Assembly (NCBI GenBank): GCA_001692895.1
Contig: KV748203.1
Location: 1,084,330-1,148,329, forward strand
Direction: 5' to 3'
DNA length: 64,000 bases
DNA from: Cenococcum geophilum 1.58
Lineage: Eukaryota; Ascomycota; Dothideomycetes; Gloniales; Gloniaceae
Shown piece after piece: positions 37,501 to 49,307 of this stretch. The notes under the pieces were generated by a model. The model had not been told where the DNA came from. It was given only the letters and a program-made list of their open reading frames with translations, and did not search any database. The translations under genes and the position numbers were made by a program. The stretch's first letter is position 1, and every line of letters begins with the position of its first letter.

Positions 37501-38683
37501 GTATAATAAAGAATAAAAAAGTACTATAACGCTAAGAGATCTAAGGGACTAGATCTTAAGGAGGGGGATAAAGTATGGCTACTATATAAAAATTTTAAGA
37601 GTTAATAACTAAGTAAGAAGTTAGACTATATTAGATTAGGACCTTTTAAAATTAAAAAAAGAATTTTATTAGTTATATTTAAGTTAAACCTACTAGCTAA
37701 AATAAAAATCTACCCTATATAGTATATTGTAATACTAAAGCTAGTATATAGAAATATTAAGCTACTAGTTTACAAAGCAGACATATATAAAGGGTAAGAA
37801 GAGAATAAATAGTAAGTTTTAAGGATTATTAGTTATAAGGATATTAATAATAAAATATAGTATAAAGTAAAGTAAATAGGCTATAATAAGACTACCTAAA
37901 AGCTACTAGAGAATTTAAAAAACGCTATAAGAAAGGTATAGGAGTATCGGAAGAGAAAAGGTTAGGCAGCATTAATAAAGAAGAATCGCTAAAGAATGAG
38001 CTACCTAAGGGGGATATAGGAAAAACGATTGCCAAACTACTTAGAGTTATTTCCTTCTCTATTAGAAGAGAATCCGTTTTTTTATTACTAAGCTCCTACA
38101 AGCCTTATTTTATAAGTTTTAATTTCTTTAAACAACCCTTCTTACGAACGCGTTAAAGACGCTAAACTTTTATAAAGGCAGCCTACTAAGCAGCTATAGC
38201 TTAAGCAGACTCCTTAGATTAATAATAGGCTTCCGCCAATGCTAAAGCGAGATCCCCTTTAAGTTTTTTAGCGGTAGATTAAACACGAGACCCTAAAATA
38301 GATTAACTAGGGAATATAGTAACTATTTAAAAAAAAATAGAACGCGTATATTTAGCATTAAATATAGACCGGATATTATAGAACGATTACATATTCGCTC
38401 GCGTATACTCCGTATAAGAGGATAGTTATTAACCGGCAGGCGCCGCAATCGCAATATAAACTAACCCCTCTTTTACGCAACGAGAGTAAGGAGGTATTAC
38501 TTTACCTATTAATAATATGGACGCAATAGTACAAGTATAACGCTTAGATTGTAAGATAAAAGGAGCCTTAGGTATAATAAGTAAAGATATTAACTAAGTT
38601 AATTAGATGGATATTATACCTCTAGTAAACGACCTAGAGATATTAGGTATCTTTAAGGACAAAGATAGAGAGGAGGGAGATAG

Positions 38684-39104
38684 TGTTACGGACGCTTTAA
38701 GTACAATATTATAACTACTTAGAGAAGAGTTAGAAGAAGCTAGTTAGTTAATATAAGTATAGTATAGGATAAAACCCGTAGAACTATGTAACGAGAAATA
38801 GTAACTAAGGTCACATAATATTATACGCAGTATACGCGGTATACGTATTATACGTCTATATACAATACGTATAACATATACCTTATATATAAGGAGGATT
38901 TTATAGGAGTACGGTTATGTATTTAAGGACCCTTAATCCCTACCTAGATAGTTCCTTCCTTATAGTAATTCTTAGAATATAATTGGAGTTAATCTATTGG
39001 GCAACTACTCTACTAGTTATTATTATATTGTTAACTTATCTGTTCCTATATACCTAGCCCATTAACAGGATCTATTGTAGTTTAAGCTATAAGGTTCCGT
39101 TACA
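38684..39104 (+). repeat. 3' LTR of chromovirus 2
   Basis: Starts TGTTACGGACGC and ends GGTTCCGTTACA. It is preceded by the purine-rich AGAGAGGAGGGAGATAG. Confidence 0.92.
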
Positions 39105-40989
39105 ATTAAGCTATATATCTTTTTTAAAGGCCTAGTCCCTACGCATAGTATTAGCCTAGTAAATAGTGTTAATCTAGGGCCGTATAAGGGTTTCTATTAT
39201 AATGCTGATTTCTTTTATAAAGGAAGGAGTTAGGGGTAGGGTTTTAGGCTAGATAAGCCATCTACTCTATATATTAAGCTATAAGCCTAAATAGGCTAGC
39301 CATTTTCTCTTTAAGATTATATTATAGCTTCCTAGGTCTGTAATAAGAAAGGGGATATTATACTACCTTTATCCGTTAATACAAAGGTAAATCCGTAATA
39401 TAGTTGTAATAGGTAGCCCTATCCGTCCATTATACCCGCAAATAAGAATTAGTTTAGGCAGTTCTTTAAGGGGTGTATTTAAAAAGTTAGCCAGCTTTAT
39501 AGCGTACTAGGTATCTATTAAGGTAAAGGCATTTACTCTAAAGTTAGCTAAAGCAGAGGTTAAAACTTAATATCTATTACAGAATAAAGTATAAGGGATA
39601 GTATAGCTTTTTTCGCTAACTAGCTGACCTAGATTAATATATAATATATTAATCCCTTTTAACCCTAAAGAGAAGTCTTTCTTTAAAGTTCCTCTTTTTC
39701 TAACTCCGCACTATTCTCCTAGATTAATAAAACTTTATCCCCTTTTACGTTTATTAGGTAGTCTTTTATAATATAGCCCTTTTGGCTATAAGAGAAGCAA
39801 GCGCCTTAATCACTAAGGGCTTATATATAGGGGCTGCTATATATAGGCCGAGTATTCACCGGACCTATAGTAGGACTAGCCGCATAGCTAGCTGCTATAT
39901 TGGCGGTAGGCTATATAGCTAGTGCTACGGAAGTTGCCGATTATATTAGGGCACTATAGGCCATTCTTGCGTTGCTTATAGTCTAATTTAAAGGGTTTTT
40001 AGCTTTATACTATTTAGCGCATACCTTAATTTAACGGAGGCCTTAGTTAATAGCTAAGTACTAATCCATAAGTTCCTTTAGCGTCTATACGGTAGTAAAA
40101 ACTAGCAGTATGGCCCGCTGTAGGTCTAGGGTAAGCTTATTAAATAGGTCTAATATTAAATCTTCCTAGGAAATTCGGGCTTAGCTAGCTAGGTACAGAA
40201 AGCGGGTCTAAAAGGCTAAAAAGGTCTCCGTTGTTTTTATATTTAGGCCTTTATAATTAAGGCGGGCGTTCTATACCTTAAAGGGGTCCTTATAAATAAA
40301 AGATAAGTAATTAATTATTTCTTCTTTAGAGGTAAAAGGGTTTGCTAAGTCCTTAGTGTATTGTAGGCGTAGGTACGTTTAGGCGTCCCCGCTAGTACAG
40401 CTAAAGATATAGGCTATTTAGGCCCAAGGGGTAGGAAAGTGGTTGGTATTAACTTTAAGCTTATCCCATAGTTAGAGCTTCTGGTTATTAAATATAGGGT
40501 CTATTCCGTCTATAAGTAATAGGGGATCCGTAACCTTTATAGACCGCAATAGTGCTATATAGGGCTTAGTGGGTCCGCTAAGGCGTTGGGATAAGGCTTT
40601 AAGGACTATAGCAAGTCTCTAGGTATTTAATAATTCGTTACTAGATATAGAAGTAGGGGTATCTCTAGCTTTAAGCAGCTCTCGCAGTTATTTAATTTTA
40701 GTATTAGCTGCTACTAGCTCTACCTAGGGGTTTAAAACATTAACTATTTTATTATCTAAGGTATTTGAAGGTCCTATAGCTGCTTTACTAGCTACTATAT
40801 TTCTTGGTATAGTAGTAGGGGTATTAGATAATTTTAGGTAAATTATTTAGGGGTTTTGGTCCGTGCTTATCCTATTCTTAAGGGTTGTGTTCTTTTTATA
40901 TTCTTTAGTTCCGGTTCTTATTCTTATTTTAGTTCCCAGATATATTTAAGTTCCTTCTTAGGAAAAAAGGGTAAATAAGCTTTAGATAA

Positions 40990-41205
40990 TATTAGCGACT
41001 TAGTTAATTAAGGCATAAGTACGGTATAAGGGACGTGCAAGCCTATATAATTAGATTGTCTATAAACAAGAATCTAAAGCTAGAGAAAGGAAAGGAGAAA
41101 AAGAGCAGCGCCGGTTAAAGTAGGGTTCTTTTATACGGTCCTCTAGTTACGTAACCGCAAAGTTCTGCCAAGTTCTACTAACTAAGTTCTGCTAGTGCCG
41201 TAATA
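40990..41205 (-). repeat. LTR (5' side) of gypsy element 4
   Basis: Partner of 27325-27582, followed by the CTAGC duplication at 41206-41210. Confidence 0.88.
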
Positions 41206-41366
41206 CTAGCTACCCCCTTAGGAGTAATTATATAGTAATAAGGTACCGCTAAAAGTATAATTAACCTTATATTTATAGAAAAAGGCCTATACTAAAGACT
41301 TAAAAGGTATAACCCTAAAGAAGAATAGGCACTCGCTTTAAACTATATATAATAGTACTAGAGCGC

Positions 41367-41418
41367 GTTACCTACTAAGTTCTGCTATATTCTGCTACCA
41401 TTATATTATTATATACTA
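41367..41418. other. short junction segment with the LINE B target site
   Basis: Joins the end of LINE copy A to LINE copy B. It contains two AAGTTCTGCTA-like units and then TTATTATATACTA (41406-41418), which is repeated at 49295-49307. Confidence 0.6.
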
Positions 41419-43119
41419 TTATTATTATTATTATTATTATTTATTGCTTAACGTTCGATTTAGATCCCTATTAGGCCTATATAAACTACTCCTTATTTAT
41501 ATATAGGGAGAAAACTCTGCTTAAGAAAACCCCGTAATCTATCTCTCCGCCTTTTAGAACTCGCCTACTTAACGCCTACGAGTCGCCTGTAGTGCTTTAC
41601 TACCTTACTTTTTAACCTCTTTAGGAACCACTGCTGCCATAGTAAGCCTACGGATGCGCTAGTATCGCAAACTTTACTCTACTACTGTAGAGTTATTAGG
41701 GGGCGCCTATTACTTACCCCTTTGCCTTTTATTACTATTTTCTTTGTAACCTAAAACTAGTTTAGCATATTTTAGCTAATAAGCCACTAGGTAACCGCCT
41801 TAAGACCTTTTTATATTAAGAGCAGTGTATTATAGTTCTTTATACCAGCTACTAAGAGCATTACTTCTTAGTTGGTGTATAGGGGGCATAATAGTATTAC
41901 GTATTTTAGTGTCTGTCTTAACCAGCTATATTTATATCTTAGGCTACCTACTAGGACACCTACCTAGTAGAGCCAATCTTTTAGTCCTATTATCCCTATT
42001 CTTAAGAGTATTACTATTATATTTTCTGCCTTTATTAGGCCTTCTTAGAGCCCTTAAGTATTTACCCCCTATAGCGTTAACTATATTATAGCTTAGGTTT
42101 CTCTTACCTAAGTTAGCCTCTGTACCTTTAACTCCTATACGCCTTTCCAGCGTTAATCTAACCAGTATTATATTGCGGTAGATAGTTTCCCAGCGTTCTT
42201 TTATATACTACTTTAGCTCCTTTCTCTTTCTTACTATTATCTTTACTAGCCTCTTACGCGTTTCCCTTTTTCTACTATATAGGCCTAGGCCCTAATATAA
42301 CACTATTCTTCTTTTGCTTTCTTTACCTGTTTCTCTAATATATCTTCCCTACTTTAGGGTTGTTAGTTTGTTCTCCTATAGGGTACCCTAGGGTCCCTCT
42401 ATAGTTTATTTAGGCGTGTCTTAATATACTTTATAATATTAGAGTTGCGTTTATTTTACGCTCTTTATATTACAGCGGCTTTAATATATAGTTATAGAGG
42501 GGGAATATTGGCTTCCTTTTTAAGCAGTACTATAGCTGTTCGCTTATACCCGCCTATTATACTCTAGAGGTAGGCTGTTTAGACCTTTTAAAGTAGTTTA
42601 AGGAGTAATTTAGGAGGGCCTTTTCTAGTTTCTCTAATAGCCCAGATACTAGATCTATATATTATAGTTAGCCGGACAACTACTATATATAGTAGGCGTA
42701 ACCTCTAGAAGTATGGACCCTATATAGAATTAACGATCCTAGATAGTATAATATACTATACTTAGCCCTTATAGGCCGCTTGCGCCGTATATACGCTCTA
42801 CTAAAGCTTACTATTTACCTATATTCCTAATACCCTTAGACCCTAAACTGGTTAACCCCTAAAGCCTTAAATATAGATTATATAATAGAGATCTGCAGAT
42901 TAGTTGCGTTTTCTTATAAAATAGATTAGCTGGTATTTCTCTAGTAAGAATTAGACTCTATATTATCTTACCTATTCTATATAGGTATTATAGGCTTTCT
43001 CTAGTGTCCTACAATTCTCTGCGGCTATTGGCCCGTATATAATTAGGTTTATATTATTAATAAAGCCTATCCCCTAGGTCGCCCCTTCCTTAAAGGTATT
43101 AAGTAAATTGCTTATAAAG

Positions 43120-43321
43120 TGTTACGGTATTGACGCGCGTAACCTAGATAGGGCCTAGTCAGGGGGGTTCGCTTACGTCTTAGCTCCATATATATAGACG
43201 TGTCCTTTCCACGACCTTCTTCTGCTCCTTATCTTGATATCCTCGTCAATAGACTACCAATTGTACAGGCTTGCATACGTTCTACGGCGCTCGTGCCTCG
43301 ATTGACTAAGTCGCTGTGATA
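43120..43321 (-). mobile_element. unmutated solo LTR related to the element 4 LTR
   Basis: 202 bp with TAAAG on both sides (43115-43119 and 43322-43326). Its reverse complement contains GCGACTTAGTCAAT, GAGGCACGAG and GCAAGCCT in the same order as the LTRs at 27325 and 40990. It keeps normal CpA and TpG content, unlike the surrounding LINE. Confidence 0.78.
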
Positions 43322-46300
43322 TAAAGAAGAGAAAGAGTATAGGCGAAAGAGGTAATCCTTATAGTATACCTGTTATAACTGCAATAGGGGGGCTTAGTAT
43401 CCGCTAAAGACCAGTAATATTTCTTTTTAGCCTATAAACCCCTAGATAAATTATATAATCTATTTTAGGAAGCCCTTTACCCTAAGGATATATAGGAGGC
43501 GCTTATAGAGTATATTATTATAGGCGCCGCTAATATCTAGGCTAAGTATTAATACTATAAAGTTCTTTCGCATAGCCCATGTAGTTTTAATGGTAGTAGC
43601 GAGCAGTATAAGTGCTAATAGCGTTAAGCGATTCTTTTTTACCCCTACTTAGCTTTATAGTAGTAGGGCGTGTTCCTCTACCGTGTCTACTATATAGTCC
43701 ACTATAACCTTTTCTAAGATCTTACTTAGGGTATTTTTTTAAAGTAATAGGGCGGTAGCTTCTTAGGATTAAATAGTCTGCTTTACCTTCTTTTTATAAA
43801 ATAACCGTCGTTATAGATCTTCCGAGTCGCGGGTAGTAGCCTATTATAAAGTATACTCTAGCTACATCTATAAGCTAAGGTGCTAAAAGTAGTCTATAGA
43901 TCTTTAGGACTTTATTTAGGATTCTATCTAGTCCTAGTACTATATTATTTAAGAGGCGGCTAATAGTTCTAGCTATTTCTTTAGTTGTTATATCGCTATT
44001 AACCTTTAGGCAAGTTACTAGTATTTCGCTAGTAATATTACTAAGGTTTACTAGAGCTAGTTAGGGGAAGAATCTTTCTATAAGGATCTTTGCCTTCTTA
44101 TTATTATTACTTATAGCCTATAGTTTACCTGCTCTTTATAGGGGTAATAGGTATAGGTCTTCTACTAAGCGTCCCACCTTTTTCTTTACCTTTTTCGCTA
44201 TAGTCTAAAGGCCCTTATTATAGGGGAGGCTTAGGTTAATAATATGTTTATTTATAAACCGTCTCCAGTTATTCCTTACCTTTTTTAAGGGTATTCTTTA
44301 GCTGGTTTCTTATGTCTATATTATCTCTTATCTTTAGGATTATAGCTACTTATATATTTCCTTCTTACTTATTATTAGCTAGCTATAAGGGCCGCGCACT
44401 ATACGGACTATACATATCGCGCGTAGGGGCCCGGTTTTAAAACTAGGCAATACTCTTTTAGCCTACTTTTAATTGCTGCCTAGATCCTTTTTAGTCTTTA
44501 ATTAATTTCCTTAGAGGTAGCCAATAAGCCTCGCTTATTTAGTATTAGGTAGATTTCTTCTAGGTCTTAGAGTTATTGTTTAATCGTATTAAGGAAGCTG
44601 TCTATATTAAGCCTTCTTATTACATATCTTTTACCGTTTAGTTGCGCCTTAGTATCTAGATCTAGTTATATATAAATAGGGATATAGTCTAAGGTAAGTG
44701 CTTATTCTTCTTTAGGGGTACACCTTTTAAGTCTCTGGTATAGGTTTTCGTCTATAAACGTAAAATTAATTATGCTTTTAGCGGTGCCCCATTACCATAT
44801 AATTGCGCCTAGGGGGGTGGCTAGCTTAAGGCCTAGGTTATTTATAGCTTTTAATAGGCAATCTACCTATTAATTAGCAGTAACATAAATATCTCCCTAC
44901 CGTAGGTAGTAGAGGTTTATATCTCCTAATAGAATAAACTCTATACCTTTAGTTTCTAGTAAGCTTATTACTAATATAATATTCTCTATTTATAGGACCC
45001 CTTTAATCCTAGGGTTATATACATTAATAATTTATACTAGTCCCCTATATATTTGGATTATTATAACTACAATATTTAGGTTAACTGCCTACTATAACTA
45101 TAAGGACAGGCTAATAGCCTTGCTAATTATAAAGTACACGCGTATAGCTGCTTTTGGTTTATATAGGAGCTAGAATTCTTAGGGGCAGTATATTAATTAT
45201 ATGTAGGTATTATAATACGGCTCTTATATAGTAAGGATATAGTATTTTTCTAGGTCTAAACTGTCTAGTAGGGGCCTTGCAAGACAGTGGTTTATATTGC
45301 CGCAGTTATACTATATAATAGATAGGTAGCGGACCCCCGGTAAGGGTCCTTTATCTTTCCTTTATTTCTTACTTCTTCTATTTCTACTTTCTCTAAAATA
45401 TTTAGAACTTCTATCTCTTATATCTATACCCTAGTCGCTACTTATTTTATATAGAGTTTTTTATTTCCGTGTCTTATATTCCTACTAGCGCTTCTATATC
45501 TAAATCTATTATTATCTTTAGTTTTTCCCCTAATTTTACTAGTCGGCTATATACCCTTTATAGATTGGCTGTAAATATTATATTTACCACATTAAGTCTA
45601 ATTCTTAATTATCCTAGTCTTAAACTTACTATAGCTGTCTATAGGGGTCTTCCTATAGGGCGTCCTCTCCCTTATATCCCCTGCAACCCTTATATCCCTA
45701 TTTAGTCTAGTAATATTACGCGGCGTCGCTCTTGGCCTATTAAGGCTTGGGATAGCTAGCCTAGCCCCCTAGTATTAAAGGTAGGAAACGCCAGGAAGGC
45801 GCCTATATCCCCTTAGCTTATCGCCTATTATTTCTATTTATATAACCTAGTATACAGTTATTCCCGCAGCTATTAAGCCCTTATCTTCTGTTTCCTATAT
45901 TTAATACAGTCTTCTCTCTCCTACGCCTTATATGTGCTTCGGTAGCAGTTTGCGCATTTTATTTAGTCTTAATTTAAGCAGTGTCTTATATTATAGGGGC
46001 CTATATAGTGGCTATAGCACACCTATACTACGTATATAGATTAGGTATGTCCCTATTATATATAGCAATAGCCTTATTTTAGGCGTAGTCTATAGTTATA
46101 GAGCCTTATATTATATATAAGGCTATTTATAATTATTCCTTTTTAGATAAGGAGTTTTTATATTCCTAGTATATGTGTGCTAATAATAAGGGAGCTATAT
46201 ATTTATCTAGTGTCTCCTTAGCGAGTCTCTAGCGACCCTTATATCCTCTTATTATTCTTATTATTTACTTAGTTTGTATTTTCCTATTAAAACTATTAAA

Positions 46301-46673
46301 TTTAGGTAATCTTAAGTCCTAGTATAAGGCGTTCCGTTTATTTTACTATCTTTTATATAATTGCTGTATTATCCGCCTAGCGTCCCTTTTTTACCCTAAG
46401 GCTTAGGGGGATCACTAGGACTTTAACTAGGTAATTTTTATAGAGTACTTTTATGCTAATATATTCTCCTAGCCTATCCCCTACCCTTACAGCTTATTCC
46501 TTTACCTATTAATTCTTTAGGGTAACTCTAATATCTCTACTCCTAAGGTATTAGACTATAATAGCGTTATAAATCTCTTTATAAATCTCTATAAGGACTT
46601 CTATTTTTAATTATCCCCTAAGCCCCTTTACTTTTTCTATATTTGGTTATATTATAATTATATACTCGGTTAT

Positions 46674-48784
46674 TTTTATTTTTATTTTTATCCGTTGTAT
46701 TATACTACGTACAATACTGCGCATGCAGCCTCTGGGCTATGGCGCTATAGTTCTATATACATAAATCCTTTCTAGGCAGCTTAATATATACTAGTAACTA
46801 TGTCCTAGTAGTTTATAAACCCCTAAATTAGGAGTTTATAGTTTCTTAGTAAAAATACTAAGATACTACAACTACTAGGGAATAAGAAAATGGTAAGAAA
46901 AACTATAAGAAATCCTAACCCCTATCCCTGTCCTTTTACAATTTATTTCTATCCTTTTGCTCTCTACTATCTTTTAACCTAAAAGCCTAGTAGGAGTTAC
47001 CTCCTTCTAGACTCCTATTAATTTTATTCTTCCATANANTCTTCTACGCTAGTACTATGTACTAGTTTAGCTGCTCTAAGATTCTCGCAGTCTCTACTAT
47101 TAGTAAAGTGTTTTTCTTTATAATTAATGCAAAGAGGGGTGGTATGCTTGTAAGGCCTGCCGCTTATTAAGCAAGTAGGACAGCAGTGGTCTTTAGATAG
47201 ATATGTAGCCGCATAATATCTACAGGCCCTAGTAGAGCATCTGTCTCCTATATGGCCAAATTTTGGCAGCTATTATACTGCGTAGTAGGAGAGACTTTAA
47301 GGTATTTTACTACCTTAGTAGCTGTACCTGCAATTAATATCTCTTTTTGCTTAAGGATTTCTTGTCTTTTTTCTTCGTTCTCTATAGTAAAAACTATGGA
47401 GCCAAATCTGGTCTATAGATTGTGTCTTTTTACACTAGATAAGATCTATCTAAGTAGTCCTTATATCCTTATAGGATTAAAAGTCTCAATTTCTTCTTTT
47501 AGAAGCTTAGAGCCTCCTTCTCCTAANAAAGGTAGGGTAGGAACNCNATGGGCTATAATTTAAACCCATNGTTCTAGCTTTTGTTCTCTTTAAAAGGTAA
47601 AGCAGTTATGCCAGATTTCCTTATATTTGACTAGGAAATCTACATTATACTCTTCCGTAGTCGTAAGGAGAATATTTTATTTTCCTTTAGTTCTAGCTAT
47701 AGATACTAAAACCGGTTTTTCTACTTACAGTTTTAATGCAAATAGTTAATTGACTTTGTTTCGTATAGAGAAGGTATCTAAAGGTTGGTCCTTTTGGTCT
47801 ATAATTAGGACTAGCTTTCTTTCTTATAGCTGCTTTTTCTTACTTCTAGTAGAAGTAGAAGGAGTAGGAAATAGTAGTAATAAGGAGGNTAGAGAGGACG
47901 AAGTAGGGAGNTCCTTTTTTAGCCTCTCTGCGTANNTTTCTTTAGTAGGGGCTACCTCCTTACGGAGAGCTCTTACTTCTTTAACTAGTCCTTTTAGGAC
48001 ATCTTTTATCTTTTCTTTTCCTTTTATAAAGGGATTTTCTCCTGCTAGGATATTACGTGTATAGTCCTCTAGCTGTTTAACTTATTCCTTTTTATCTTCT
48101 TCTTCTAGCCCTTTATAGGCCTGGGTTAAGCTATCTAGAGCCTTTTATAGGTGTTATTCTGGAGAAAGGGGAGAGAAAGATATACTAGGTATACCAGCCG
48201 TAAAAGTTATTAGTTTAGTTATCTTTTTTATAGGTTTTTGGTTTTCTTTTTTAGTGGAAGACTGAGGATATCCTCTTTTTTCTCCTGTCCCAAATAGGCC
48301 AGGAGAAGGAGAAGGGCCAGAAAAAGTGAATGTAGATATAGACTCATTATCACTTATTTCTATAGGAGGTTTCTTTTTAGGCCTACCGGGCCTTGGCATT
48401 TTATATCTTATAAGGGGGTTTTCCTAGTTTTTACTATCCTTATACCCTTTTCTCCTTACTAATCCTACTAGAAGATTTCTGGGGAGATTAGGCTAAGAGG
48501 TAGTAGAGAAACTAGCCCCTATTTTATAGTTTTGGTATTAGTGGTAGTAGTAGTAATTTTAGTGTTCCTGTCCGTGCCTCGCTTATAAGCTAGGGCCACC
48601 CTTAGAGAAAATTTTCTGTTGGGGAAAGGGGGTAAAACGACAAATAAATCCACCTCTAGCTCGCTAGGCAGTAGGAATTAGGTCTTAAAAGTTAGAAAAT
48701 CGATTGTTTTTGATGGTAAGATGGGTATGCGTAAGTTTTGGAGTGTGGCGCTACCTTTTGGTAAGGTTGTATGTGTGGTGAAGA
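46674..48784 (-). mobile_element. ORF1-only LINE insert with A-rich tail
   Basis: ATAC(T/C)CGGTTAT flanks it on both sides (46662-46673 and 48785-48796) and occurs once, uninterrupted, at the same place in LINE copy A, so this is a true insertion. On the minus strand it starts with about 0.38 kb of leader, then a frame from the ATG at 48399 (MPRPGRPKKKPPIEISDNES..., 81 residues to a stop), continuing as a degraded ORF1 with a basic and coiled middle and C2HC-type knuckles (FGHIGDRC, ACRYYAATYLSKDHC near 47.2 kb). About 0.3 kb of 3' UTR and a (TAAAAA)n tail follow. There is no endonuclease or RT. At least one frameshift lies before the knuckles. It is less RIP-degraded than its host, and all ambiguous bases (N) in the window lie inside it. 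Confidence 0.78.
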
Positions 48785-49307
48785 ATACCCGGTTATTATC
48801 TTAAGGGGGGTAGGTTCCCTATACTATAAAAGCATAGCTATAGCGGCCTAGGTGCGGTTCGCTAGTAAAGGGGGGTTTTATTTAATTTTAATTTTACTTA
48901 GCTATTAGAGGATTTAATTAAGGGTTTATTAAAGCAGCGCCTAAGGTTTACTAGACTAGCGAAGCTATTCTACTAGCTATATTAGTTTATTATAGCTAAT
49001 GGTTACTCCCCTATAGTTCTAGATACTAGACGCGTCTAATAGGCCTTATATTTTATTAGATGCCTTCTTAATAGAGGTATTTCCGCTTTATAGTATGGTA
49101 TACGCCTATCTTTATTATGGAGGGCCATTGCTAGGCGTAGGTCTGGCGGTCGCGCGCGAGTGCAAACCACCGTCGTTTGACGTATAACTCCCCTATGATG
49201 CATGCATCTTAGGGGGGTTTTCTGGGTATTTTTCAGGGTTCTTTTAGTTAGTTTTAGTCTTTTTAGGCCAGGTGTAGCAAGAGCTCCAATTTTGTTATTA
49301 TATACTA

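Larger units (their letters stand above)
31127..39104 (+). mobile_element. Ty3/gypsy chromovirus 2, complete ends
   Basis: Two 421-bp LTRs (31127-31547 and 38684-39104) and a perfect ATTAA duplication (31122-31126, 39105-39109). Order on plus: gag from about 31.59 kb with a CCHC-type knuckle near 32.6 kb, a long unassigned stretch, protease near 34.7-34.9 kb, RT (35.2-36.0 kb, [16 protein letters not shown]), RNase H to 36.5 kb, integrase (36.7-37.5 kb), chromodomain (37.85-37.96 kb, WIGYNKTTW), then about 0.7 kb with no assigned product and a purine-rich tract next to the 3' LTR. Structurally whole, with dozens of RIP breaks. It is inserted in element 4. Confidence 0.93.
27325..41205 (-). 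mobile_element. Ty3/gypsy element 4 (second family), split by chromovirus 2
   Basis: LTRs at 27325-27582 and 40990-41205 with CTAGC duplicated at 27320-27324 and 41206-41210. Without the nested element the length is about 5.9 kb. Read on the minus strand: gag-like region (about 40.9-39.2 kb), RT (about 30.5-29.9 kb, with an FYINYYKLN-type box and AYLDNIIIYF), RNase H, integrase (about 29.0-28.3 kb, with CNNCRRF and ISIDFYKLP), and a C-terminal chromodomain-like end (SPHKLQEFYSYYPNKLGPPK near 27.7 kb). A polypurine tract (GAGAGGGGGG on minus) adjoins the LTR at 27583. It is a fossil with many breaks. Confidence 0.88.
16683..41366 (+). mobile_element. LINE copy A (Tad-like non-LTR retrotransposon) in three pieces
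   Basis: Pieces: 16683-17339, 25633-27324 and 41206-41366. They join exactly at the target sites of two LTR elements (CTAAT and CTAGC) and, once joined, align with the minus-strand LINE copy B at 49294-44690. Piece 2 carries the apurinic-endonuclease part of ORF2: a WNCGN-type start near 26840, then text like INVYNPR near 27120 and a FILLGDINL-type motif near 27210. Piece 3 continues the end of that domain. The RT and 3' end are missing: similarity to copy B stops at about 41366, so this copy is 3'-truncated as well as RIP-degraded. The 5' end (GAGCTCTT near 16683) is shared with copy B. Confidence 0.8.
41419..49294 (-). mobile_element. LINE copy B (Tad-like), full span, with two insertions
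   Basis: Flanked by a perfect 13-bp duplication TTATTATATACTA (41406-41418 and 49295-49307), as expected for endonuclease-type LINEs. Minus orientation: the 5' end is near 49290 and the 3' end is a (TAA)n tail at 41419-41443. ORF2 begins near 45.3 kb with the endonuclease (NCGNINHCLARPLLDSLD, EPYYNTY, INVYNPR, LLGDINL). The RT follows (text like LGLDRI-NKVLK near 43.95 kb), with RNase H or knuckle regions toward 41.5 kb. RIP has put many stops in the sense strand (mostly at former Gln and Trp codons), so no long frame survives. Removing the inserts at 46674-48784 and 43120-43321 leaves about 5.5 kb. Confidence 0.85.

Noticed and set aside
41825-42091. 88-codon plus frame
   Set aside because: Antisense strand of the RIP-degraded LINE copy B. 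RIP makes stops mainly in the sense frame and leaves chance frames opposite.
45469-45705. 78-codon plus frame
   Set aside because: Also antisense to LINE copy B, just upstream of its endonuclease region, with no domain.
47252-48064. Two plus-strand frames of about 100 codons
   Set aside because: Antisense to the ORF1 of the ORF1-only LINE. The minus strand carries the knuckle motifs.
46674-48784. A deletion in LINE copy A instead of an insertion in copy B
   Set aside because: The flanking 12-bp sequence is doubled in B and single in A, and the segment has its own A-rich tail, which fits insertion.
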